Shown: one piece after another, positions 45,216 to 55,382 of the stretch
How positions within the stretch are numbered: position 1 is the stretch's first letter
Layout of the letters: each line of letters starts with the position of its first letter
Source: Ancylostoma caninum
Taxonomy: Eukaryota > Nematoda > Chromadorea > Rhabditida > Ancylostomatidae
Assembly (NCBI GenBank): GCA_037903475.1
Contig: JBAJFG010000019.1
Span: 8,617,001-8,681,000 of the forward strand
Direction of reading: 5' to 3'
DNA: 64,000 bases
Notes under the pieces: model-generated
Told to the model about the DNA's origin: nothing
The model's input: only the letters and a program-made list of their open reading frames with translations
Databases searched by the model: none
Made by a program: the position numbers and the translations under genes

Positions 45216-46485
45216 CAGGGTGCGTATTAAATACCGAGACAACTTTCCCGCGCCTTTTTTGCGGGCAGGTTTTGATTTTTTCAAACCACCTGGGCATCAT
45301 TATTTTTGGCATACCTTTCTCTATAAACACCAAAATTTTCAAAATTTTATATGAACTTTGCAGTAGATGGTGCCCCCAAACCCTAAAAGAGCCGCAATTC
45401 TTGAGCTCAGCAATGCGGCCCATTCTGCTTCTGACATTGTTCGTCTCCTCAATGTTCCACGGCAAACCGTCTACTCTGCCATAAAGCGAGGTACGCTTCT
45501 CGATCGTGTACGCCCAGGACGGCCGGTCACTGTAGCCACGCCTGCTCTGAGGAATATTTTGAGAAAACGGATTGCCCGCAGCACAGCAAGAAGCATGAGA
45601 AGGATGGCCAAGGAGTTGAACGTGTTAGAGGGAACCGTGAGAAAAGTTGTCAAGGGGATGCTCAACATGCGTCCGTATAAGCTCTTGAAGAGACATGGAC
45701 TGAGCGATGCGCAGAAGGAAGCAAGAGTGAAAAAATGTAAAAGGATGCTGGATCGCGCCACGAATAGGGAGCACCTGAGGATGTTGTTCACTGATGAGAA
45801 GCGATTCACGGTCGAGCAGAGCTACAACACTCAAAACGTTCGAGTGCTCGCCCGTACGTCCACTGAAGCTAATGAGGCCGGAAGAACTGTTTCCCGAAGC
45901 GTGAAGCCCGCCTCCGTTATGGTCTGGGCCGGAGTGTCCGCTACCGGTAGAAAAGGGAGCAAAGATCAACACTGATTTCTACCTGGAGGAAGTTCTGAAG
46001 AAGGAGCTCTTACCTTGGTCAAGCGAACACTTCAAGGAAGGCAACTGGACATTCCAGCAAGATGGAGCGCCGGCTCACAAGTCCAAGAAGGTACAGAGGT
46101 GGTATCGCGAGAACCTGCCCGACTTCATCGATGTGAATGAATGGCGGGGAAACTCTCCCGATCTTAACGTCATGGACTACTAGATCTGGGCCATTTTGGA
46201 GGAGAAAGCTTGTGCCCAACAACACGGCAGTGTGCAGGCTCTGAAGGTCTCTCTGAAAAAGGCGTGGGAAGAGATTCCCCAGGAGACGCTGCGGGCAACC
46301 GTAGAATCCTACCCTAAGCGTTTGAAGGCAGTGGTCAAGGCAAAAGGAGGGCATATTGAGTAATCCCCATGTATTTCGATTCAGCTGAAGAGGAATAAAG
46401 CACTATTAAAAGAACTCCAGGTTTTATTAATTCTGACAGGAATTACGAGGTAAAAACCTTGTACCGGTATTTAATACGCACCCTG
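45216..46485 (+). mobile_element. maT-type (DD37D) mariner transposon, 1270 bp
   Basis: Exact 20-bp terminal inverted repeats (cagggtgcgtattaaatacc) are flanked by TA (45214-45215, 46486-46487). The length and a single transposase frame fit maT elements. The transposase has one frameshift and one stop, so the copy is recently inactivated. Confidence 0.94.
45367..46363 (+). pseudogene. maT transposase (DD37D), one frameshift and one stop
   Basis: The start codon at 45367 is followed by a helix-turn-helix region (AAILELSNAAHSASDIVRLL) and a GRPVTVAT hook, then a second HTH. The catalytic triad is D in FTDEKRF, D in QQDGAPAH and D in SPDLNVMDY. The last two are separated by 37 residues, which defines maT. 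The frame shifts by one base near 45957, and a TAG at 46181-46183 directly follows the catalytic MDY. The frame then runs to TAA at 46361-46363. With only two lesions, death is recent or the sequence has errors. Confidence 0.92.
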
Positions 46486-46501
46486 TAGAACACTTCGAGA
46501 T

Positions 46502-47400
46502 AGAGCTTCAGCTGTTTTGGTAGTTCAGGTTCACTCCTGCGGCCATGTTGCGAGGCCAGCGTGGTTCCCCGTGAGGAACTAGCTCTAGCAGAGATTCCCT
46601 GAGCCATGCGATATCCAGAAGGTATTCTACTGTTTCAAAGATCTTATTCAGTGTCATGTTTCATTTGATTCGGGGCAGAATAGCTCCCAATCGTCTATTG
46701 TGACATTCATGAAATCAATGCATATTGTAACAGCTGAGAACGCCTTTCTAAAAGTTCCACTCTCCAACAAAACGAAATGCAAGCCTCGAACGCTGTAATG
46801 CGCTTCACTGGTAACGCCGCATGCAGCTTGGACATCCGGAATAATAGAGAATCCTCCGGACCTCGGCAATGTCTATGACCTTGTGCTATGCAATTATGAA
46901 GAACAAACCTTACCTCTGAAAGACCGCTGGGAATGATCTACCTGATCTCGAAACAGGGCCGCATGATTGGTCAACGACGTGGGCGTGAATGCTACGGGAT
47001 CAGTGATCTTGAGCATCTTGAGTAAAAATTTTATTATAAAAATAAGCAACCATGATGGTGATATTAGTGATCTCATCCAAAGTTCAGAGCACTAAAATGC
47101 ACAAGGCAAATGTACTTCTGAATTGCCATTGTCAAAATTCACGATGATGAACAACAGCTCCACTAATATTCGACATGTCACCGTGAAGTATGGAGGTGTG
47201 CACACATTAGTACTGTAAGTACAATGGATATTAAAACGTCGTGCGTCCATATACCAAAGAACGTGAAGGTGGGTTGTTTTGAAAAATGTTACGAACTCAT
47301 TTTGCGTGTAATGAAGCATCACCAGATCACCAGAAAAGGGCATTCATAGATCAGAAATATTTCGTAAAGATAGGAGATGTTAGAGTTGCACTTATGCTGT
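46502..47400. other. Intergenic between maT and the CAP gene
   Basis: The minus frame 46654-46869 (ending SAVTICIDFMNVTIDDWELFCPESNET in pieces) could be an exon of an unknown gene, but no matching partner exons were found. No repeats of note are visible. Confidence 0.35.
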
Positions 47401-47408
47401 GTCAAAGG

Positions 47409-47416
47409 TATATAAA
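47409..47416 (+). promoter_or_regulatory. TATA box of the CAP gene
   Basis: tatataaa lies 28 nt before the start codon at 47445. The spacing suits a short 5' leader. Confidence 0.6.
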
Positions 47417-47444
47417 CCGGAAAACTTCAACATCATCCAAGAAC

Positions 47445-48622
47445 ATGGCCTCAGTTACCAGTGTTTATCTTGTGAGTTGTTGGCCTTTTCCCTACTATCT
47501 CAATTTAGTCACCCCAATTTCTTCTTCAGGTACTGTTGGCTCTTTTCGGTACGGTACAAGGACAAGTAACAGGAAACAATACGAATGGTACTGCGATGGC
47601 ACCGCCAGTTAATGGGACCACGGTTTTGCCAAATGCAACGACTACGACCGCAACAACGGCACCGCCAACCAGACCGCCTTGGCCCAGTAACTGCTATTTC
47701 TTGTAGTAAACTGTACCATATATGGAAATTTCTAAACTACTCCTTAAGAACCAAATTGTGGAAATCCGGCTCTAAACAACGGGATGAGGAAAGTCTTCCT
47801 TGATATGCACAACGAATTCAGGTATTGATTAGGGAAGTATTTTGTAGTAATTCAAACTAAATGACGTTCATTCAGAGGGAGAGTGGCAAGAGGACAAACG
47901 GAAACAAGTGCTGGTTGGGGAATTGCTCCACCAGCTGCTCTTATGTACCGTATGGTGAGAAACAATTTATTATTTATTGTGGAAAATTCACCTGAGGAAT
48001 GAAATAATTTAGAAATACGATTGCAATGCGGAGGCCTATGCGCAGCAGTCAGTAGCCAATTGCAGAAGAACTGAGCTGCCTGCTTATGCGACTGGAGGTC
48101 ACAAACAGAATCTCTTCGTTTTCAACCAGGCACAAGCCAATCCAAAAGCAGTCATTCATTACGTAAGGCCACATCCTGGAACATCATGTGCATATCAGAA
48201 TAAAGCTTTTTTTAGGCGCTTTCACAATGGTGGAGCCAGCTGGCAAGGTTTGGAATGCGGTCTAACATGATGTTCTATCAAAGCGAATATAACCGTGGGG
48301 CACGGAATGTCCTGAAATGGGCTAAGGTAAATTTTGATGCAAATTCTTTTTCCTTTTTTCAACATAAATCTTCCATTTGAGATGGCTTGGTGGAGCAACA
48401 AGAGAGTTGGATGCAGCATAAAACACTGTGGATCATTTTACTTAGTCTCTTGCATGTACAGCCCCGGGTGAGAATGGCTTAGATGGAAATGAAATATTCT
48501 TGGACGATGGTGATTTGCGGTTCAGGGGTCTCAACGTCAACCAGTACGTCTACCGTGTCGCAGCTGTATGTTCTGATTGCCCACGTGGTCAGTGCGATGG
48601 TCAGGCTTTGTGCCGATGGTGA
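47445..48622 (+). pseudogene. CAP/SCP-TAPS (ASP/VAL-type) secreted protein gene with 3' frameshift
   Basis: Exons are 47445-47471, 47530-47686, 47749-47821, 47876-47954, 48013-48162, 48216-48326 and 48382-48622, all GT-AG. The product starts with a signal peptide (MASVTSVYL-VLLALFGTVQG) and a Thr/Pro/Asn-rich, probably glycosylated linker. The CAP domain follows: FLDMHNEFR, GWGIAPPAALMYRM, YDCNAEAYAQQS, ALSQWWSQL, NVLKWAKMAWWSNKRVGC, FYLVSCMYSPG, then GENGLDG and a Cys-rich end (CSDCPRGQCDGQALC). The usual GH-x-(S/T)-Q His is Lys here. At 48463-48468 one extra base shifts the frame and gives TGA at 48469-48471. Ignoring it, the product is ~278 aa; with it, 228 aa lacking the Cys-rich hinge. 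It is either a recent pseudogene, a truncated variant or a sequence error. CAP proteins of this type are abundant in hookworm secretions. Confidence 0.85.
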
Positions 48623-48672
48623 TATCAGCAGGTTACTGCGACCTAACTGTGTTATTTTTTTTATTGGACAGA

Positions 48673-48678
48673 AATAAA
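48673..48678 (+). terminator. Poly(A) signal of the CAP gene
   Basis: aataaa lies about 50 nt after the last stop codon. Confidence 0.55.
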
Positions 48679-48699
48679 CTATTTGGCATGTGTTTTTGA

Positions 48700-49640
48700 T
48701 AAAACACATAAAACACATCCTAACTTTCATTCCACACATATCTGAAACACCGACCGATCATTTCTCTCCTCTTCCACACACGTTTTTTCAAACATGAAAT
48801 GCTAAAACAAGATTTTGTCGTTTGACATTGTGCTACATTTTGTCTAATCACTGCTGTCGTGACAATCATCAATGAAGCCATCTCAAATCTGGCTCCGCAC
48901 GATGCCTGGTATTATACGCTGCCTGAGTATTCGATCTGCTGCCATGTTTGCGCCGGAAGAGGATCGGAGCCGTTTGACACTGCCGTCGTCGCAACAGATC
49001 CGTCATGTCCTCCGTCAACTCGGCCTATAGGCCTTGACTCTATTTTACGCATGATTGCTTTCTTGTTCAACAACAACATTCAACGTTCAAACTATTGGAC
49101 ACCTTGTGTCGGAATAACCACCGATGGAACATGGTGCATCGGCTAAAATAGTTTCCTCCCCTCTCAAACACACATTTTCATCTCTAGTATCGCCTACAAG
49201 AGAATACGAACTTTGAGGGTTCTTGAGAAGTCGGTTCGTGGAAGGGATCGTCGCATCTCCTCGAGAACCAGCGCGCACTGTTAGCTTCGTTTTCTTAAAA
49301 ACCCGCTGTCGCGTGTAGCTGATCAAGGTATGGGCGCGGACCGTCAGGCTGGGGTCCGACGGCCGGGGAGGCCCGGGGCCAGGATGCAGCCGGGAAGGCC
49401 CGGAGTCGTACAAGCCCAGAAACCGGGAGGGGTGGGGGGGGGGGGCGTTGGTAGATGGCTGCCTTACCTTAACGTAGACACGCGACGTCGAGTTTACACG
49501 ATGCTTCAGATGAATCGCCTTTCAATTCTATATTCCAACGATTTGAATCTTTGCTGCCTGCGAACTGTTCATGCTACTTTGCTAAAATTCTGTCGCAAAA
49601 ATATCTATTTTTGATCGATACTCATTACTAACACCTCACG
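48700..49640. other. Spacer with an unidentified 95-aa frame and a GC-rich block
   Basis: The plus frame 48859-49146 (95 aa, seven Cys, ending GITTDGTWCIG) is not recognised; it could be chance or an exon. 49330-49450 is strongly GC-rich with a poly-G tract at about 49430-49445 and ccgggga-type repeats. It may be the start of the following BEL element, but no LTR pair was found. Confidence 0.4.
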
Positions 49641-49649
49641 CTTAGTATA

Positions 49650-50033
49650 GTGACCGTTCATAGTCTTGGGTTCGAACAGTACCTCCCCCTGTTCGCAATA
49701 ATTGTTGTGGCTACCTTTCGCAGTTGCAAGACGCAGATAACTGAGTCCATCAACAAACTCAATGAAGCTGTAAACGGTACTGATTCATCGTTATTTCAAC
49801 AATGTGAGTTGCAGCAACAAAAAACGGCTGCAGAACGCCTAGTTGTCTTGATTAGTCAAAAAGCAGCATTGTTTGAAGTGAGAACAAAATTAGAACTTCT
49901 TTTAGAGCACCTTAAACAGAAACTGATTGACGCCATAAAACTTGCACAAAACACGCCTCCAAATTCTTCCAGTATAGCATTAGTTGATGAAATGGAGGAA
50001 CATTGGGAGCAACACGAAGGAGACGAATGCTAG
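49650..50033 (+). pseudogene. BEL-2 Gag N-terminal remnant
   Basis: An open stretch of 127 codons with heptad-like helices (ITESINKLNEAVNG, LELLLEHLKQKLIDAI) parallels the N-terminal Gag of the intact element. It ends at a stop; further Gag pieces follow in other frames to about 50600. Confidence 0.65.
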
Positions 50034-50789
50034 GAGCGTGCACAGGAAACAATTATCAAAATTTCCGCCTCAAACAAAAGAATCGATATTCTCATGTCAA
50101 ACCTCACTCGTGGCGACGAATCTCCTAAATCACATACATTAACGTCTAAAAGCTTGAGTACTTCGTTTAATCAAGTGAATGGTGCAGGCGACGTTTCCGC
50201 ACAGCGCGAACTCGACCGTCTTTCGCATCTCTCACTGCGACAATTCTAATACTGTTCCAGGTGTGCCGAAAAAATTTGAGGCAAAAGACGCAATAGGTAC
50301 GACTGCAGTCGACCACCACCAACCACGAACATTCTACCTAGCCAAATTCAAAAATTTCAGATTGCACCATTTTATGGAGGCATTGAAAAATTTAGTGAGT
50401 TCTGGTGTATATTCGATACACTGATCCATTCTAACATTTCCTCCGCCACAGCAGTGTTACGTATAGTACTTGAGAAGTTCCCAGAAAGAAGTCGTCTCGA
50501 AATCGCGAGAAGAGAACACGCCTCGGGCACCATAGAACCTAGACCAGCTGCTACAAGGACTGTATTTAGTAATAGAAGAGCTAGAAGCAATAGAAAATTA
50601 TCACACGCTTAAATCACGTAATGACTATCATGCCAACTCGGCCGTTATGTCACGTTCGCCCTCTAGATCTCCTCTTAGGAGGGAGATTAGCATTTGTTGC
50701 TTCTGTCGGTCCTTCAAGCACTCCTCATTAAAATGTACTAGAAACATCCCGGTAAGCGATCGTCGTCGCATTGTTAGAGCATACAACCA

Positions 50790-51762
50790 ATGTTGAAATG
50801 CTTTAGAGAAGGACATTCTGGTAGATTCTGCGCCTTACCGCCATGCGACCGCTGCGGATATGACCATAACATTATGTTGTGTGACCATAACAAAAGACGG
50901 CAACATTCTCCCTATCCTTGTAAATTGCCAGATACAGAATTCCACGAACGCCGAGGTCGCTCACCAGAAAAAGTCTCGCGCTCGAGTGCTAAACGGCAGT
51001 CGCGGCCACACGGACGAAGATTATCCCCAGGCTACATGCACGAAAAAAAGGAATCACTCCCGCTCTCAGTCCCCAAACTCTTGCTCACCTTCTCGGAAAG
51101 TTTCGTTTGATACGCCTGTTCTCTGTTCTTCTGCGTATGACTGTTTCAATATTTGTGTGAATTCCTTCAGTGCAAAGAGCCCAGAAACAAAAGCTAGCTC
51201 ATGGCAGACTCCTACGCCTGACCCTTTGTCCAGCCTTATGGTTGTTGATGCACAAGTATTCAATCAAGCGAATCAACCATACGAAAAGCTGACTGCGCTG
51301 CTGGATTCAGGGTCGCAACCAAGCTTCATTACAACGTCAGCTACTGATCGCCCCGAATTAGCCATCAAAAATCAGCAACATATAACGATCATAAACTTGG
51401 GAGGACAAGCAACAACTGAAAGAACAGGTACTGTTCAAGCAAAGTTCAAAGATTGCCGTGGGAAAGAATTTCACCTGCCGCAATACGTTAAAGATACTCT
51501 CACGACTCCTCAACGCACGCCTTACATCACCGTGGAAGATAAGGACGCACTCTCATTCTTAGGCATTGAGCCTCCATACGAAAACACAAGACGCCTTCTA
51601 CCCGATATCGTTATCGTTATGGACCATTATTGGAAAGTTCTGACGCAAGAACCCTTACGCACTCTTCCTTCAGGACTTGTGCTAACTATTTCCAGACTCA
51701 GTCCCATATCTCCGGAATGGAATTCACTTCAGCATCCTGCACAATCCAAGGAAACGAAGTAG
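50790..51762 (+). pseudogene. BEL-2 zinc knuckle and protease remnant
   Basis: Frame 50790-51110 carries CFREGHSGRFC and CDRCGYDHNIMLC (two knuckles). The overlapping frame 50860-51762 carries LTALLDSGSQPSFIT, an aspartic-protease DSGS motif, and a later GLVLT block as in BEL Pol. A frameshift separates the two. Confidence 0.8.
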
Positions 51763-52029
51763 TAGTCAAAGCATGGGAGAGAAAACAGAAAAAATCGCAT
51801 GTAAGCTCTGGAGATTAGATGCTGTGGGAATTTCATGCGATCCAGACCCATCCTTTGACAAAAGAAGAGAATGCGCGAGTGATTGAAGAATTCTACGAAA
51901 CCTCTGAAGAAATTGATGGCCTTCTTTATGTTCGATTTCCTTGGGAAGCAGGACACGCGCCTCTGGGCAACAATAAAAATCTAGCACTTAAACGCTTTTA
52001 AAGTTAGTATAAAAATATCAAGGATCAAC

Positions 52030-53425
52030 CTAGATTATTTAAAGCTTACGCCAAAGTTTTCGACGATCAGCTGGCAGCCGGAATCATCGAGGAAGTGGAC
52101 GAAAATGACTTGGATAACAAGCGATGCCACTACATCCCTCATCAGGCTGTGATCAAAGACAGCGCAACATCGCCTATTAGAGTAGTCTTCGACGCTTCTC
52201 CTCACTATAAAGATAACCTAGTTTAAACGATTGCTTACATCAAGGGCCTACTCTTCTCCCAAGTCTCATAGGCATTGTAATCCGCATGCGAACGTTTCCT
52301 TACTTGTTCATATCTGATGTGGAAAAAGCATTCCACCAGATACGCCTGCATAAGAGCGAACGCGATGTAACGCACTTCATATGAATAAAAGATATCACGA
52401 AACCTCCTAATCCGGATAATTTACGATGGTTTTAATTTCCTCCGATGGTCACACGGGTCCCATTTGGAATCAACGCCTCACCGTTCCTTTTAGCTATCTC
52501 AATAAAATATTACCTCTCAAGAAACAAAACAGAGTAAATATTATATACATATCACGACATAGAGCGTAACATCTATGTTGATAATGTTTTGCTAGGAATG
52601 GCTAACGAAAAACAGGCGATAGATATGTACAAGAAAGCCAAATCAATATTTTCATCTATGCACATGAATTTAAGAGAGTTCCTGTGCAACTCACCCATTG
52701 TCAGCAAAGCCATTCCACCTCACGATCGCGTGAAAACACCAGAAAATGCAAAACTGCTAGGTGTACCATGGAACATTAACGATGACACAATCAGCATCAA
52801 ACTTAAAGTCGCCGCTGTTAAGATGTCCTCAAAGAGAACTGCCCTCAGGGCCTACGCCTCAACATTCGACCCCTTAGAATTGTTGACGCCTTTTCTTGTC
52901 AAGTTCAAAATATTTATTCAGGACCTGTAGACAAAATCCTACGACTGAGACGATCCTCTCCCGGAGAGCAACATAGCAGAGTGGTATCAACTTCAGAACA
53001 AGTCAGTCAACCCATAAGTTGCATTCCAGTACTTGTTGTGCGCTGTAGCGAAAGCACCGAAAGCACTTTGTACGAACTATACGTCTTCGGTGACGCCTCG
53101 GCACACCAAATAAGCGCAGCATGCGGCGCGTGTACGGCGCTTATTTGGTGTGCCAATCTAAAAGTGGGTATATGTCCACATGCTAATGGCCAAAAGCCGC
53201 CTTAATCCTATGAAGAAAATGACGATGACACGCCTAGAGCTTCGCGCTACACTCATCAGTGTCTGCCTGGCGCGCTTCATGCAGACACAAATAGATCTTG
53301 AAACCTCTGCAATTCATATTTTCTCAGATTCGCAAATAGTTCTTGATCGGCTGCACTCCAATCAATCGCTTCCACTCTTCGTAAGCAACAAAGTTAAACT
53401 CATAAAAACTATTCTAAGAGGGTAG
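52030..53425 (+). pseudogene. BEL-2 RT and RNase H remnant
   Basis: RT pieces are AGIIEEVDE ... RVVFDASPHYKD (about 52070-52220), FISDVEKAFHQIRLHKSERD, an in-frame stop near 52382, YVDNVLLGMANEKQ (52570-52615), and LRAYASTFDPLELLTPFLVK. RNase H pieces are YVFGDASAHQ (about 53080) and LETSAIHIFSDSQIVLDRLHS (to 53421). A perfect 18-bp inverted repeat (53100-53117 and 53137-53154) interrupts the RNase H part. Confidence 0.8.
53100..53154. repeat. 18-bp perfect inverted repeat inside BEL-2 RNase H
   Basis: Arms 53100-53117 and 53137-53154 are exact reverse complements around a 19-nt loop. The right arm fits the coding sense (GAYLVCQ), so the left looks inserted. Confidence 0.9.
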
Positions 53426-54230
53426 TGCTCTAGGATACAGAATATTGGGAAAGCATCTATAGAAGACAATTTTCGTAAAAATTCGCTGGACTTTTTCTAG
53501 CTTGTGAATATGCTTGCGAAAGTAAGGATTCCAAACTAGGGAACAATACTCCACATGTGGGAGTACGTACATTTTATACAAACGAACGAGAGTGATGGAA
53601 TCTTTAGATAGAACATTTTTTAGGAGGCGAAAAAGAAATTCTGGGACTTTCTTCGCAGTGGCATCAATATGAGCATTGGAATTCAAACTCTTTTCTATAA
53701 GAACACCTAGGTCTTTCATGTACTCGACTTTTTTGAGCACAACGTTGTCGAACTGAATCGGTCTCTGTTGACCAGCACCGAGATGCATGGTTACTGTTTT
53801 TGCGAGGTTTATTGGCAAGTCCCATTCCTCAGACCACTCCATCCATACGCATACTCTTTCCTATCGGACTCATAAGCGAAATAAATTTTGATGCCGTCCG
53901 CAAACATCCTAATGTTCAGGCTAGCGCACGATTTCAAGTATGAGGGAAGGTCAACGGTGTAAGCGAGAAAAAGAAGTGGGGATAAAACCCCACATTGAGG
54001 TACACCGCTGGGACAAGCATGACAATCAGAATAGCTGTACCCTACTCTGACCGTCATGTACCGTTCCCTCAGGAAAGAGTCAATCCAAGAGATTAATTGT
54101 CCGCGAACCCCATATCGTTCAAGCTTATAAAGAAGCTTCTTATGATTCATTTTGTCAAATGCTTCCGAAAAGTCAAAATAAATTATGTCCACTACCTTCC
54201 CCTCATTCAAAGCAGGATTATTCCTCTATT
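53421..54230 (-). mobile_element. CR1-like LINE fragment (RT 3' half)
   Basis: The minus strand from 54210 gives DIIYFDFSEAFDKMNHKK, ERYGVRGQLISWIDSFL, PSGVPQCGVLSPLLF and FADGIKIY (the usual FADD with D to G). After a frame change it continues with EWDLPINLAKT, DLGVLIEKSL and YVLPHVEYCSLVWNPY, ending near 53421. The RT is 5'-truncated and has lost a catalytic residue. It directly abuts the truncated BEL-2 element. Confidence 0.83.
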
Positions 54231-54729
54231 TGAAGCGACCATTCATGAATAACTCTATACGCTGAGTCAGGCGATAAACTCAGGGTGAGCGCAAATATGT
54301 CGCCGAATTTTTCAAAAGAACTCCGTGAAATAGTTGAAAACTTTATATTAGCTTGTGTTCAATTTCCTGTTTCCATTCCCTTATTTTTCATGAATTGATT
54401 TTTAACTAAATATCAACGTTGAATTTGATATTTTCATTGTTTTTGGTTCCGATATTCTTGCCATCGACTTCGCTAAAGTGCTTGCGACCCCAGTTTTTTC
54501 TTCAGCGCCTCCCCCTATGGCTACCCATTTCTAAGTCCGCCGCTTAGAACATCTTGTCCTTTCTATACGAGAGTTTGGAAAGAAAACTCCTCTGGTAACT
54601 TAGCTGACTAATCGGAAAAATGTTAGTCATTATACTGCTCCACCTAAAAGAAAATTCAGGTTTGTCTGCTATATAGATGAACGGGACTTGCACATGATAC
54701 AAAACATTAGTGTTCGGGACTAAACTGAA

Positions 54730-54745
54730 ATTCGGAAGATGCCAT
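54730..54745 (-). pseudogene. Dead first exon of an E-like gene
   Basis: The minus strand reads ATGGCATCTTCCGAA as in gene E exon 1, but the last exon base and the GT donor are changed (gene E has Gg-ttag; here it reads tttcag). It lies upstream of gene F exactly where gene E exon 1 lies upstream of gene G. No further exons remain; the BEL-2 and LINE insertions occupy the place. Confidence 0.7.
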
Positions 54746-55370
54746 ATAATTGACTAACGTGGACCCTGTACTATTCCTCTGGAGTGAGACAATGAGATGG
54801 GAACAAGGCGAGGCGATAGCTCGCTGGTGACTCGCTGTTGTTGTATAGGGTTTTCAGATGAAGTACTGCTCCTTGTTTGTTCTTTGTTTTCCACAGATGG
54901 TTTCGAATATTATTGGAAATAAAGCTAGAACATGAGAAGTTGGCTGAAAATGCCACGCCAAGAGCTTTCACTGAAATGAAACACCTAATTTTTCCATTAT
55001 ATGTAGGCCAAATTGCAAGAAAGCCAACTATAATACGATTTTTATTTCTAAGATTCCTATACAGACACATGTGGTCACTTATTTTCGAAACTTTGATGAT
55101 GCGGAGTTCCCTAGAGCTCATTCCGAAGAGTCCCTAGAGCTCATTCCGAAGATTCTCTCAAAAAATCCAGAATCTGACTTATTGGACTCATTTCGATCTA
55201 GGAGCAGTTGATTCCAAAGTCTATTAAAGTGTGTCAATAGCTGCTGCGATCCTATTTTCACAGCGTATCACTTCTCTCTCAACTGTGTTTTCGCGCCGAG
55301 TGAACTGGTTGCCGACTAATATTTGCCCAACAGTACAAAAAGGGCTGTCTTTGTACGGAAAGCAACACCT

Positions 55371-55376
55371 CCACAG
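55371..55376 (+). promoter_or_regulatory. Possible trans-splice acceptor of gene F
   Basis: ccacag lies 7 nt before the ATG at 55383. The same motif sits before gene G (63314-63319, 6 nt before ATG at 63325). An acceptor this close to a start codon is typical of spliced-leader addition in nematodes. Confidence 0.5.
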
Positions 55377-55382
55377 ATAGTC

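Larger units (their letters stand above)
49640..53425 (+). mobile_element. Second BEL/Pao element, decayed and 3'-truncated
   Basis: Plus-strand remnants in the order Gag, zinc knuckles, protease, RT and RNase H match BEL/Pao. The RT keeps an IYVDNVLLG box. The element is cut at about 53421, where a minus-strand LINE fragment begins; integrase and Env are missing. Many stops and frameshifts are present. It is unrelated in position and age to the intact element at 33876-43330. Confidence 0.85.

Noticed and set aside
45471..46354. Minus-strand frames of 111-115 codons
   Set aside because: Antisense to the maT transposase.
46654..46869. 71-codon minus frame as a single-exon gene
   Set aside because: Too short, no partner exons or known domain; left as unresolved.
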